In this document: positions 57,701 to 63,470 of the stretch, piece by piece | How the letters are laid out: the number at the start of each line of letters is the position of its first letter | How positions within the stretch are numbered: the stretch's first letter is position 1 | Assembly: GCA_937139495.1 (NCBI GenBank) | Contig: CAKZQC010000003.1 | Coordinates: forward strand, 62,001-126,000 | Reading direction: 5' to 3' | DNA length: 64,000 bases | From: an uncultured Saprospiraceae bacterium | GTDB taxonomy: Bacteria; Bacteroidota; Bacteroidia; Chitinophagales; Saprospiraceae | Position numbers and translations under genes: made by a program | The notes under the pieces: generated by a model | Told to the model about the DNA's origin: nothing | Databases searched by the model: none | The model's input: only the letters and a program-made list of their open reading frames with translations

Positions 57701-60444
57701 TTGCCAAAGTCAAGTACTAGTTCTCTATCTTGCTGTTGTGGAGCTGCTCCAATATTGGAAATAGTTGCCCCTGATTGCACCGATGCAAAACCGCCTGCTA
57801 CTGAAGTCGCAATATTGGTAGCTCCTGTGGAGGTGCACAATACAATAGAATCAACCCCTACAAATGCCAAACCTTCCTCTACCCTATCGGTCAATGTTAA
57901 GTTATCTAAATTTCCTTCTGGAATATATAGCTGAACTTCGTAGGCAATGACTTCGCCAATAAGTGCTTGACTATTATTGCCGCTATGATTGGGCATAATA
58001 TAATCCACTATCTTGTTCATAGTAGGACTAGCAGCCACCGCTCGGGCAGCATCACTAATAGGAGGAAAAGCAACACTTCCTCTAGCTGAAGACCAATCTA
58101 CTTGAGCAGTATTGTCTAAAATAGTAGCTGCTCCAATATTAGGTACTACTTCGCAGACATAACTGATATTGATAAAAAAGTTATTGGCTCCTGCTCCTGC
58201 AAACGCAATAGAATCAGCCGTAGCAACATCTATATTGAGGCTGTTGCCAGAAAAACCGCCTGTAAATGGTATCGCATTATTATTTCCGTCCACGACTGGC
58301 GTAGCCCCTACTAGTGTACAGTTGGTCAACTCTGGTGGAGCTACATCGGTAATATTAAGGTCGTACCCAGGGGCAGCTCCTTCATTTTCAATTGTGATTT
58401 GATAAAATAAACTATCGCCTCCATTCACTTGAGTGGCATTACCATCAGGCGGACTTACCACTGGGCTAATTACAACATTTGGATTGGTAGAAGAAACAAT
58501 CCCTTTGGTCAAGTCCAAATCAGGAGCTGCCACTTGTATCAAGGTAAGCACTGTTTTCGTTTCATCATCAGCTGCTGTGTTATCACTATTTACTTGCATA
58601 AAATTGGAATGAAACAAGCCATCGGCAAACGGAATAGTAGTAATTGGTATATCTATTAATAATACAATATCCACACAACCTCCTGTTATGGAATTGGACA
58701 AATCGCCAAACTCTAGTTCCAATGAATTAGCTGCTGCGTTAATGGTGTAATTTATTGGGGGGGTACTAGAACAGGTGGAAGCGTCAAATCGGACATCAGT
58801 ACCAAAAGTAGTTGCCAAATCTGTAACATCATGGATAGGTAATGGGAAAAAATCCGTAATAATTACATCATCTAAATCTAAAGAAGGTACTCGCAGTTCT
58901 AAACGATACTGCACAACATCACCAGGCCACCATTGACCATTTCTGCCTGCTCCTGTTGGAGGGCTGTTGTTTACTGTTTTTTGTATGAAAATATCATTTA
59001 AATTAATTGATGTACCGGCATCATCAGTACATCCAGCAGCACCTTCGGCTAAGTCATAAGTAATAGTAGAAGTATGCGTCAACACATCTCTGCTCAGTAC
59101 AGGGTCGCCATTAGCGTATGTTTGATTCACATCTGCGGTATATTGAAGTGCTGGACCAGCACAAGGCAAAATGTTAGCACCGTTCTGTGTGTGTATATCT
59201 ACCGTGACCGTAGAACCTGTACCTGGTCCTGCTACAATCGTAGTGTTTCCAGCAAGGACTGGCGCTCCAGCCCACGTAAGACTAGCTGGATTGTAAACCA
59301 TTCCATCGGCTACTACAAATGTAATAGAGGCACTAGTCAAACCTGCTGTATATTCTGTTATTTTGGCACCAATAGTATATTGTACCGTCTGACCAATGCT
59401 AACTGCACCAACTGCATTATTAGCATGACTGAGATCAAGGTGGTCTATATTCGTTTGTACCGTATCTCGTTGCGTAGGATTCCCCGCTACCACTGCAGAA
59501 GCATTATTGAAAAAACTATCTTGGTCACAAATGGTTTCGTCCAATGTATCTGCTACTGCTGCATCAAAAGTCACCTGCATATCAATAGCAGCTGTCGAGC
59601 CACTAAAAGAGCCGTTGCAAGTAACCTCTACCGTACCACCTGCTGTTCCTACGGTTGGTTGTTGTGTCACAGCACAGCCTGTAGGAGTACTGATATTTCC
59701 GAAATAAACCAACTGACCAGGCAAAGCATCAGTAATAATAATTGGTCCTGAAAGCGTACCTGCTGCTGCTATATCTACATTGAGTTGATACTCGTGGATG
59801 TGGCAACCAGCTCCTCCTCCTCCTGGAACTCCTTCATAAAGTCCATCAGAACCGCCTATCCTTTTCTCAAAGCGATACAAAATCGGTGTAATGGGCTGAC
59901 ACACTGCCGTTGCAGCTATTGAGCCGTTGTCGCCCGTGGGCGTATCTCCAAATTCGTACATACCTTGTACACAAACATCTTGTGGAGTACCTACGGTAGC
60001 TCCAGCAGTGACTGTGACACAGACCTCACTAATCAAAGCTACTCCGCCATCTACAAGAGAACCTACTGGATATTCCAATAGCAAAACAGTACTTCCGACA
60101 GGAGCAAAAATTGTATCATTGGTCGTGCTGTTGGCATTGGAAGTAGCTGTAGGATCAATAACAAAATTATTGGGTGCCGAAGAGGTAATCACCCCTAAAT
60201 TCTGAACGGTTTGTCCGCTCCCTGCAAAAGTAGCTCCATCAAAATTAAAATCTGCTGGTAATATTAGCCTAACATAAGGTCCGTACCCTGGAGTGCCTGT
60301 ATTGACAAAAGAAACCTCAAAACAAGTTTGCTCTCCTATAAATACTTCGTTTTCTGGAACGAAGTTTAAGGTAGGTGTTTGAGCGGTTGCCGAATAGCTT
60401 GTTGCTAAACTGACTAAAAAAACGAGTAGAACTTTATAGAACAT
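45766..60444 (-). CDS. Giant modular T9SS adhesin, SprB-like (4,892 residues)
   Basis: One uninterrupted frame begins with a signal peptide (MFYKVLLVFLVSLATSYSATA). Approximate order: DUF11/conserved-repeat domains at 25-1140; about 31 Ig-like modules of some 80-90 residues at 1145-3745, each with a C-x-G-(D/E) Cys and a second Cys near an NGC; 11 modules of a second type at 3750-4714 (pattern AG.D..LC ... WTT or WTQ ... WTLSNG.C.DYS.D); a domain with VTPNDDLN at 4716-4803; and a type-B sorting domain at 4806-4892 (MTPNGDDINENF.., VYNRWGDLMYESDNYKNTW). It is expected to be exported by T9SS with its PorP partner. It resembles SprB-like adhesins in size and context, though sequence identity to SprB was not assessed. 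Confidence 0.93.
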   Translation of the reverse strand: MFYKVLLVFLVSLATSYSATAQTPTLNFVPENEVFIGEQTCFEVSFVNTGTPGYGPYVRLILPADFNFDGATFAGSGQTVQNLGVITSSAPNNFVIDPTATSNANSTTNDTIFAPVGSTVLLLEYPVGSLVDGGVALISEVCVTVTAGATVGTPQDVCVQGMYEFGDTPTGDNGSIAATAVCQPITPILYRFEKRIGGSDGLYEGVPGGGGAGCHIHEYQLNVDIAAAGTLSGPIIITDALPGQLVYFGNISTPTGCAVTQQPTVGTAGGTVEVTCNGSFSGSTAAIDMQVTFDAAVADTLDETICDQDSFFNNASAVVAGNPTQRDTVQTNIDHLDLSHANNAVGAVSIGQTVQYTIGAKITEYTAGLTSASITFVVADGMVYNPASLTWAGAPVLAGNTTIVAGPGTGSTVTVDIHTQNGANILPCAGPALQYTADVNQTYANGDPVLSRDVLTHTSTITYDLAEGAAGCTDDAGTSINLNDIFIQKTVNNSPPTGAGRNGQWWPGDVVQYRLELRVPSLDLDDVIITDFFPLPIHDVTDLATTFGTDVRFDASTCSSTPPINYTINAAANSLELEFGDLSNSITGGCVDIVLLIDIPITTIPFADGLFHSNFMQVNSDNTAADDETKTVLTLIQVAAPDLDLTKGIVSSTNPNVVISPVVSPPDGNATQVNGGDSLFYQITIENEGAAPGYDLNITDVAPPELTNCTLVGATPVVDGNNNAIPFTGGFSGNSLNIDVATADSIAFAGAGANNFFINISYVCEVVPNIGAATILDNTAQVDWSSARGSVAFPPISDAARAVAASPTMNKIVDYIMPNHSGNNSQALIGEVIAYEVQLYIPEGNLDNLTLTDRVEEGLAFVGVDSIVLCTSTGATNIATSVAGGFASVQSGATISNIGAAPQQQDRELVLDFGNIQNLDTDNVNDTIKVFYQTIVINHSTNSNGQQLRNIATARWDNPNTPGNQLSINDRAPFVTVIEPALEVTKSFMPEDVLPNNTSFVTITVSNPATISSAPAYNVNLQDVLPTGMLFVAGSGITQGGTAMISDSARFSGNTLTAGFDTINVGETYSVTFEVGISSAITPCFTLTNCANITWESIAQAAQATQPMAFSSNLGVKRSGNPTALGGTANDYSRDSCADLNVVIDNTFDPFITGNTPICEGERAVLQVQQYNGNRVTYNWTGPGVPAGFNNFELILDPVSAADVGTYYVIVELDGCITDTSNFFQLNLRPQPNTPIISPDTTVCEGSQVQFTTSTIANSYTWTGPNGFSANSATTPLIRPITFSDAGVYSLFTTNSQGCNSPTVSLTLGVNPRPNTPTLANNSPICSGENIMLSTNASADSYMWIAPNGQDTVTTTGTLTIIPNSSLYMAGNWALSVADANGCISQPSTVSNVIINRTPVNPITSNSGPICEGDDVTLNVNTIGGATYSWYSDAALSNLVATSQNPVISGLIAANLPDSFYVQINSNGCLSSVGVTGVLINSNPANFAPNYNAPICAGDSLALFANTTAATYSWAGPSGFVSNLANPIIANANANNAGSYALSIQDANNCSSTGVVQVAINTQPTTPTITSNAPLCEGNDLTLEVAAYTGNSVTYNWTTPTGTITTNVPMLTIANAAVADSGIYAIIVDLDGCSTLPDSTNIVIHAAPVAPNVPANFTVCEGQDTIVLTTNTIANRYTWTGPNGFSSTSPNPAAITPVSATNAGTYSLVVENFNGCTSVPANTIVTVNPRPNRPALSTNSAICQGEDLVLTTNAIATSYTWTAPNGASMTTTVDNLIVLANSGLYQSGDWTVAITDANGCTSMASIASNVVINSVPNSASPTNNGAICNGSAAQLSAGTIAGASYAWYTDAAATNQFSTLQNPMVSNLTNDSTFYLIVTVNGCATPIDSTIVSVLAVPTTPIIIADSAVCEGQNITLTTSRNATGYTWTGPNGFASSQQNPAVIVNATTADAGTYTLFVTDANGCTSADTTAVVVVNTAPAAAVLTNNSAICTGDTLVLNTTATADTFRWITPNGLDTFTTSNSLVIVPTNTAYYQAGDWALTTQVGNNCPSMLSSNSTVVINSATAAPTATNNGPVCTGAMVTLSTPAAPNASYEWYSDAALTNLIATTATTTVNNITTDSTFYVVVIVSGCTSPAATTTVQVIPQPAAPIIAADSAVCAGDNITLTTTTIANSYVWTGPNGFSATQQNPAVITNATTANAGVYSLQVVYSNGCQSADTMATVIVNQNPAQPVLSTNSAICAGDNLVLTTNVMTASYTWIAPNGVDTATTTNSLTINSTSGFYQSGNWTLVTTNTAGCSSVASAASNVVINAVPTAPLVNNNGPVCNGATGSFTTAFQNGATYEWYSDAALTNVVSVMQNPTLSNITNDTTWYLVVTQNGCSSAATASTIRVLPVPNAPNIPADFDVCQGDNITLSTTTRAASYNWTGPNGFTSNLQNPSVVQNATAADAGVYTLFITDINGCQSSDTSVIVLVNPNPAQPVLSTNSAICMGEDLVLTTNAMAASYIWTAPNGIDTTTTSNSLIINVLSDYYQPGNWTVVAVSTAGCQSVASTPRNVIINLVPVAALVNNNGPVCNGASGQFSATIQSGAIPEWYSDASLMNLVSTIPNPTLNTITSDTTWHLVVTENGCPSAATRGTIQVLPAPNAPNMPADFAVCGGDNITLSTTTRAASYNWTGPNGFTSNLQNPTVVQNATAADAGIYTLSTTTINGCQSSDTSVTVTVNANPPAPTIVSNSPLCFGDTLVLRSSTDCGQAQWIGPNGNSASTLGTVGNGNVLFTRGSLTRIPSTNANYLNGAWYMLCIDTTTGCATESNTINVTINPIPVVSAFNNGAICSGENGELSATPISGATYEWYSDSNLTTLVSTVRTPTIMAMMASATYYVVATVNGCTSLADSTRIEVIPAPVVPQPSYTPLCQLDTLFLFANATGNMATYRWTGPSGFVSTLENPVIPNIYPFNAGSYGLTVADSFGCDAFATVEVTIYPKPATPTISHNAPFCEGTMDLTLTTQAYFGTNVAYYWTLPNGTMDTTTIPSLIVSNATQSDTGLYRLMVFVDGCVSLAGEEEIRIYPTPATPAIPADFAVCVGDDIVLTTTTNAANYFWTGPNGFQSNLPSPTVVSASAIDTGVYTLYVTNTQGCRSTDTSVYVGVNANPAMPTIVSNTPICFGDTLVLSSSSSCDQSQWIGPNGNSASTLGTAGGGNVLFTNGSTTRIPATNSNYLNGAWYMICIDTTTGCRTESNTINVEITPVPATPAVFNNSPICIGEDVQLTTTTVTGASYNWYADSTQQVLVATSQNPIIRNITSDTAFYLFVTVNGCTSAAGVNTVLVNPIPATPSVAADFAICAGDALVLNTTTVAASYNWTGPNGFVSNLQNPTVVQNATLVDSGSYVLSIVDNNGCESADTMVQVTVNPNPTQAVLTSNSSICEGDNIVLSTTAAAANYRWTAPNGADTTTTIANLVIDATSNFYQDGDWTVVVIDSNGCESSISNIENVVINGIPTNQAIFNSGPVCVAEAANLFTSFVNGASYEWYADSNQTTLVATAQNPTVRNIRTDSTFYLYLTVNGCRALVGTTTVNVHAIPTAPTVADSITVCQGDALVLATTTRAAGYNWTGPNGFQSNLQNPSVVSMAGVVDSGTYNLYIIDSNGCQSLDATTTVVVDPIPVTPFITSNNTPICAGDDLILTASNAVAGATYEWFSASSNLSVGIGQTLTITAATTTNAGDYYVVTTLNNCNSEPSAVTTAIIDAIPTTQAFAGTDIGLCNQFGTNLNAAVPNSATGIWTTNSGATIANANSPNTAVYNLPIGSSTFYWTLSNGACLDFSSDSMIVDVTPSSSDVANAGLDQRLCGVDSATLVATAPTTSTGMWTQSAAQAGQGVVIANPTNATTTVNGLQGGTNYNFVWTLSNGNCVDYSSDIVNIDIAAAPIDVAYAGTPILVCDQTTINLAAQASQYGTGMWTTTSSATIIDPTSATTTVVNLAQDSSYFVWSLSNGICMDYSVDSVLVVSSSSTDIAEAGNNQVICNSNTNLTATAPSAGTGRWSQTNSQAAQGVTIVNPTDPATQVIGMTANTTYVFTWVLSNGTCVDYSSDNVAITVNAIPPDNAFAGNDINLCGVTTTSQLNASVPVAAMGLWTTSSTATISNPTRPSTTVSGLSIGQNIFVWTLSSGSCVDYDTDTIVITVTAPSNDVADAGLDSAYCNQTTVQLNAAAPTVGGGYWSQTASQASLGATITTPTDTATTVNGLIAGVTYTFTWTLTNGGCVDYSNDQVLITIDALPTNVAYAGEDTILCGGNRLQLEATMPPIGTGFWTTNDSATIVTPSAFNTQVVNIQEDTTVYYWTLSNGACVDYSVDSMEVIISPASRDIAFAGFDQTLCGVDSILLQADTLTSSTGRWTQTSAQSSQGIVINNPTQPNATVTGIQVGQSYNFTWTISTLGCPNFSTDEVTYNINALPPEVAYAGTDIILCAANSTNLDATNPQFSTGRWLSNSTSLIINPTLPNTNVVNIPTDTVAFYWALSNGACIDYSIDTMLVIVTPTTSVDTANAGLDIAVCNADTAQLMALTPTVATGRWTQPNNQASAGVVITNVNDPNSTVTGLQLDSTYSFSWSVSNGPCVDYDTDAVQVQVSSLPSDAAYAGLDVVICNEDEITLIATTPSVGTGFWTTTSSATIVTPPRTTTEIVNLPFGVNQFIWTLSNGACRNYSTDTVLVEIDDAPVANADSFVVIYNSAGNTIDVTPNDDLNTNWIITVTEGINKGILTNLGTGEFDIVLTDILVDQQFIYQLCNPNCPVRYCDTARVVIDVQGGFECNIPNMMTPNGDDINENFVIPCLDGLEGTKLQVYNRWGDLMYESDNYKNTWNATHNEMPVPDATYFYIMELEDGRKYQGFVEVRR
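46300..49195 (-). repeat. Eleven-module alternating repeat array in the giant adhesin
   Basis: Eleven modules of about 84-91 residues alternate in two kinds. Odd modules have WTT-x2-SATI (short form), even modules have W(T/S)Q-x4-QA-x2-G (long form), with no exception in the order. The two-module unit is about 176 residues (about 530 bases). Both kinds share AG-x-D, an early Cys, and SNG-x-C-x-DYS-x-D. Confidence 0.8.
49200..57010 (-). repeat. About 31 Ig-like modules in an ordered array in the giant adhesin
   Basis: By their conserved words the modules sort into types: A (SYNWTGPNGF), B (SYTWTAPNG.D with W(A/T)V), C (NNGP(I/V)C.G .. YEWYSD) and rarer X, D, A' and E. The order is X A B C A' X A B C A B C A B C A B C A D C A' X A D C A B C A E. 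The ABC unit is about 249 residues (747 bases); 52361-52559 and 53107-53306 are near-copies one unit apart. No intervening stop or frameshift was seen. Confidence 0.75.
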
Positions 60445-60473
60445 ATTGCTTATATATTTTTTGTCTTTCTTTT

Positions 60474-60516
60474 TTTGTTCGGAACAAAGAAAAATGAGAA
60501 GACCAATCAGATTGGT
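60474..60516 (-). promoter_or_regulatory. Two palindromes upstream of the giant adhesin
   Basis: TTTGTTC-g-GAACAAA (60474-60488) and ACCAAT-cag-ATTGGT (60502-60516) are both perfect inverted repeats, 30-75 bases upstream of the start at 60444. No full TAnnTTTG promoter was recognised nearby. Their closeness to the start suggests an operator or leader role. The rest of the 60445-60722 gap shows nothing else. Confidence 0.4.
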
Positions 60517-60722
60517 AAAGTTTACTAATGAGCTAGGGAGGCTATCGCCTCTTAGTTATATTGTTTTTTAATGTTAACAATAACTAAGGTATCTTATTAA
60601 ATTGTTAACTAGAAACATTGATGAACTACATCGTGCTAATGTTACCACCATTCTTCTTCCAGAAGAAGCCACAAACGCCCTCTTCCATTCAAGAGATTGA
60701 AAATCAATACACTCGGCGGAAA

Positions 60723-61781
60723 TTATTTTAAAAACAATTCCCCTTCTTTGACAATCAACACGGTGCGATTATTAACAGCGTGTTGAGCATAGGAACAGCG
60801 TTTATTATTGCCACATTCGTTAAGAATATCTTCTTCACCACGTGCTACAATGGTAAATTGAGTATCAGGAATTTGGCGGCCCAATAATTCCGCCTGTAGT
60901 AAATCGGCTCGCTTTTGAGTCAATATTCTATTGAATCGATTACTTTTTCGAGCATCTGTATGAACTTGTATTTCTATAATAAGTGTTGAGTCTGCCAATA
61001 ATTTTTGAGCCAATGTATCCAACCAAAGTGCTTCCGAGAGATCTGCCGTTTTGCCTACAAATTGCATATTGGGTAGTATCAATGAATCGCCTGTCACGTA
61101 GTCAGGTTTTAGTGGAGCTGCATTTGCCAATGGCATATCAAAAAGAAAAGACAACTCGCCCATTACGAATTCTTCTCGCAACTCCGCTACATCTACAACC
61201 GTATCCATCAATCCTTCTACTACTAAGTGTAGTTGATAACTTTCGCCTTTGATTCCTTGTATTTTGTAGTTGCCGTCAGGCTCAATGGTGTTCCTTCGTT
61301 GACTCTGCGTCACTTTGTCAATCAATGTAACCGTTCCTTCGACAGGCTCTTCCCGCTCCGAAATAATCTTGCCTCTAATCGTTAGCAAACCCTTAGGACG
61401 AAGGCTTACTTTGGTACGATTTTTATTGCTTCGACTATAATTGTTGGTATTCAGTAGCAGCAACTGACTAAAAAAACCACTTCTGAACACATAAACCTGA
61501 TACATTTTATTGGGCAATACACTAATCGTACAGTCACCTGTTTCGTTGGTCTTAAAAGTACCAATTCGCTCAGTATAACGATTGCCATTACCAAAGTCTT
61601 CCTTGAGCTCTACTCGAATAGAGCAGGCTGGGACTGGCTGTAGGAATGCGGCACTCTCTACTACGATAGAAATAGGAATCGTGCTACTAGATTGTGCCTT
61701 GGCACAAGACAGAAAAAGTGCTACACTAAAAAGTAATACCATAAATATGGTATAGTTATTGACAATTCTCAGGCTTTGCAT
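60723..61781 (-). CDS. OmpA-like protein with regulatory-like repeats
   Basis: The 352-residue protein starts with a hydrophobic segment and a possible lipobox (LFLSCAK, Cys at about 26). Beta domains of the carboxypeptidase-regulatory type follow (about 40-215; TNETGDCTISVLPNKMYQVYVFR, EPVEGTVTLIDK), then a diverged OmpA-like C-terminus (about 225-350; IEIQVHTDARKSNRFNRILTQKRADLLQAELL). It could tether the outer membrane to peptidoglycan. It is on the adhesin strand but 280 bases upstream, so it may be a separate unit. Confidence 0.75.
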   Translation of the reverse strand: MQSLRIVNNYTIFMVLLFSVALFLSCAKAQSSSTIPISIVVESAAFLQPVPACSIRVELKEDFGNGNRYTERIGTFKTNETGDCTISVLPNKMYQVYVFRSGFFSQLLLLNTNNYSRSNKNRTKVSLRPKGLLTIRGKIISEREEPVEGTVTLIDKVTQSQRRNTIEPDGNYKIQGIKGESYQLHLVVEGLMDTVVDVAELREEFVMGELSFLFDMPLANAAPLKPDYVTGDSLILPNMQFVGKTADLSEALWLDTLAQKLLADSTLIIEIQVHTDARKSNRFNRILTQKRADLLQAELLGRQIPDTQFTIVARGEEDILNECGNNKRCSYAQHAVNNRTVLIVKEGELFLK

Positions 61782-61878
61782 TTGATTTTTTTGCTATTTA
61801 ATTCACAGAAATTGTTTACTAAGTCATGACAAGATAATTGACAAGCACTTAATAATCAACACAATACTACTTTTTTTC

Positions 61879-61923
61879 CAATGGCTTGTCAAGTGATTGG
61901 TGACAACTTTTCAAACAACTTCA
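61879..61923 (-). repeat. 45-bp dispersed intergenic repeat, copy 2
   Basis: It is the inverted copy of 36325-36369 (about six mismatches in 45 bases) and lies in the 250-base gap between divergent genes. The flanking bases outside the 45 are not clearly shared, so the repeat seems to have definite ends. Confidence 0.55.
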
Positions 61924-62029
61924 CACTAACATTTCATTAAGAAGTCACAAAGAACGGTATTAAATCACGACTTATCTTCTTATTTCTGTTCTTTGCTAAA
62001 ATTTTATTTCAAATTTATAAAAAATAGCT

Positions 62030-62941
62030 ATGAAAAAATTATTATTTAGGCTCAGCTTATCTGTTTTAGGCTTGATGAGCTGCGAAAAACCCACTACCCA
62101 AAAATCCGATGCTACGCTTTTGCTTAAGGTAAAATTTGACTCCACGCTCACTCGATTAGATGCCTTTGGGCAGCCTGCTACTATTGCCGCAGGCAATGCT
62201 ACTCAAAATCCAGCTTTCAATAGTATTAGTTTGCATAATATAGAATTGGTGCCGACTGCTTTGACTTCCATACAAGGTGGATCCGTCGTCTATAGGGGCA
62301 AAGAAAATAGTACAGGTGGTGCCGAAGCCGTAGATTTTGATCTCGCTATCATCAAAAAAAATGGAGAAACTTTTTTGGAAATTCCACTCAGCGAAATCAA
62401 AGCAGGAACCTATAAATACATTCGCACTTCGGTTACGTACCAAAACTATGCTGTTCGGTTCAATCTCACGAATGTACCAACTGTCGGCTCGGTCAACAAT
62501 CAAAAAGGTACGGTTGCTTCTTTTGTTGGTTTCAATACTTATATCAGTGACCTACAAGTAGCCAATCAGACCAAAAGTGTCAATGATGATAAACTGCAAG
62601 GTTATTGGGCTTTTGAGACACAACTAAACAGTCCTTACAGCAGTTACAATCAAATTTATAGTGGTGATGCCGCTCGTACCACCGTTGTTAATCCTATTCA
62701 TTCGACAACTCCTATTCCTGTGGGTTCATGTCTAGTAACAGGCTCTTTCGTAGGCAGCAACCTAGTGATTACGGGCAACGAAACGGAAGATATTGTGCTA
62801 GAATTATCTTACTGCACCAACAATAGTTTTGAGTGGCAAGATACCAATGGCAATGGTGAATGGGATATTGATGTGAGCAATACTACCGTCGAACCTGTTA
62901 TCGATATGGGCTTACGTGGTTTACAAGCAGTCGTAAAATAA
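62030..62941 (+). CDS. Putative lipoprotein, distantly MbnP-like
   Basis: The 303-residue protein has a lipoprotein signal (LSLSVLGLMSC, Cys at about 20), then a beta-rich domain (LLLKVKFDSTLTRLDAFGQPATIAAGNATQN.., EIPLSEIKAGTYKYIRTSV) with some resemblance to MbnP-type copper/metal-associated proteins, and an acidic loop DTNGNGEWDID near the end that could bind calcium. The family match is weak; a surface or periplasmic protein of unknown function is the safe reading. Confidence 0.55.
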   Translation: MKKLLFRLSLSVLGLMSCEKPTTQKSDATLLLKVKFDSTLTRLDAFGQPATIAAGNATQNPAFNSISLHNIELVPTALTSIQGGSVVYRGKENSTGGAEAVDFDLAIIKKNGETFLEIPLSEIKAGTYKYIRTSVTYQNYAVRFNLTNVPTVGSVNNQKGTVASFVGFNTYISDLQVANQTKSVNDDKLQGYWAFETQLNSPYSSYNQIYSGDAARTTVVNPIHSTTPIPVGSCLVTGSFVGSNLVITGNETEDIVLELSYCTNNSFEWQDTNGNGEWDIDVSNTTVEPVIDMGLRGLQAVVK

Positions 62942-63071
62942 AATATGTTTTAGGGGGCTCTATAAGAGGTTATCCAATAAATTCTTTATCAATTAGAAGG
63001 TTATTAATATCTTAGTCGTCTAAACTTACACTATCTTTTTTGCACCAAGAGGTTCTCTCAAAAATTAATCC

Positions 63072-63470
63072 ATGAAATTTAACATCTATATCCTTGCCCT
63101 ATTAGCTAGCTTACTGATTTATACCTCTTGTAGAAAAGGGCCTGGTTTGGGCGGAAATGCTACTATTACAGGAAAAGTTTACGAATATGATTACAATAGT
63201 GATTTTACCAATCTGAAAGATGCTTATTTTAAAGCAGACCAAGACGTATATATTGTCTATGGCGATGAAAAAGTATATGCAGACAAATTTAGTACACACT
63301 ATGACGGAACCTTTCAATTTAATTATTTGCTACCTGGAGAATATACTATTTATGCCTACTCCAAAGACACTACTGACACTAGTGCCATAGACATGGTGGT
63401 AGAAAAAAAAATAGTCATTACGGATAGATGGGAGACCATAGAAACAGACACGCTAATTATATATAATTGA
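63072..63470 (+). CDS. Small lipoprotein of unknown function
   Basis: The 132-residue protein has a lipoprotein signal (ALLASLLIYTSC, Cys at about 20) followed by KGPGLGGNATITGKVYEYDYNSD, a CarboxypepD_reg-like beta-sandwich start, and GTFQFNYLLPGEYTIYAYSKDT, the matching second half. Such domains are common in Bacteroidota surface lipoproteins. Its stop overlaps the next start by one base, so the two are translationally coupled. Confidence 0.65.
   Translation: MKFNIYILALLASLLIYTSCRKGPGLGGNATITGKVYEYDYNSDFTNLKDAYFKADQDVYIVYGDEKVYADKFSTHYDGTFQFNYLLPGEYTIYAYSKDTTDTSAIDMVVEKKIVITDRWETIETDTLIIYN

Noticed and set aside
59074..59751. Plus-strand frame of 225 codons antisense to the DUF11 region
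   Set aside because: It shadows the minus-strand adhesin frame and has the Cys/Arg-rich composition typical of antisense reading, with no promoter or domain.
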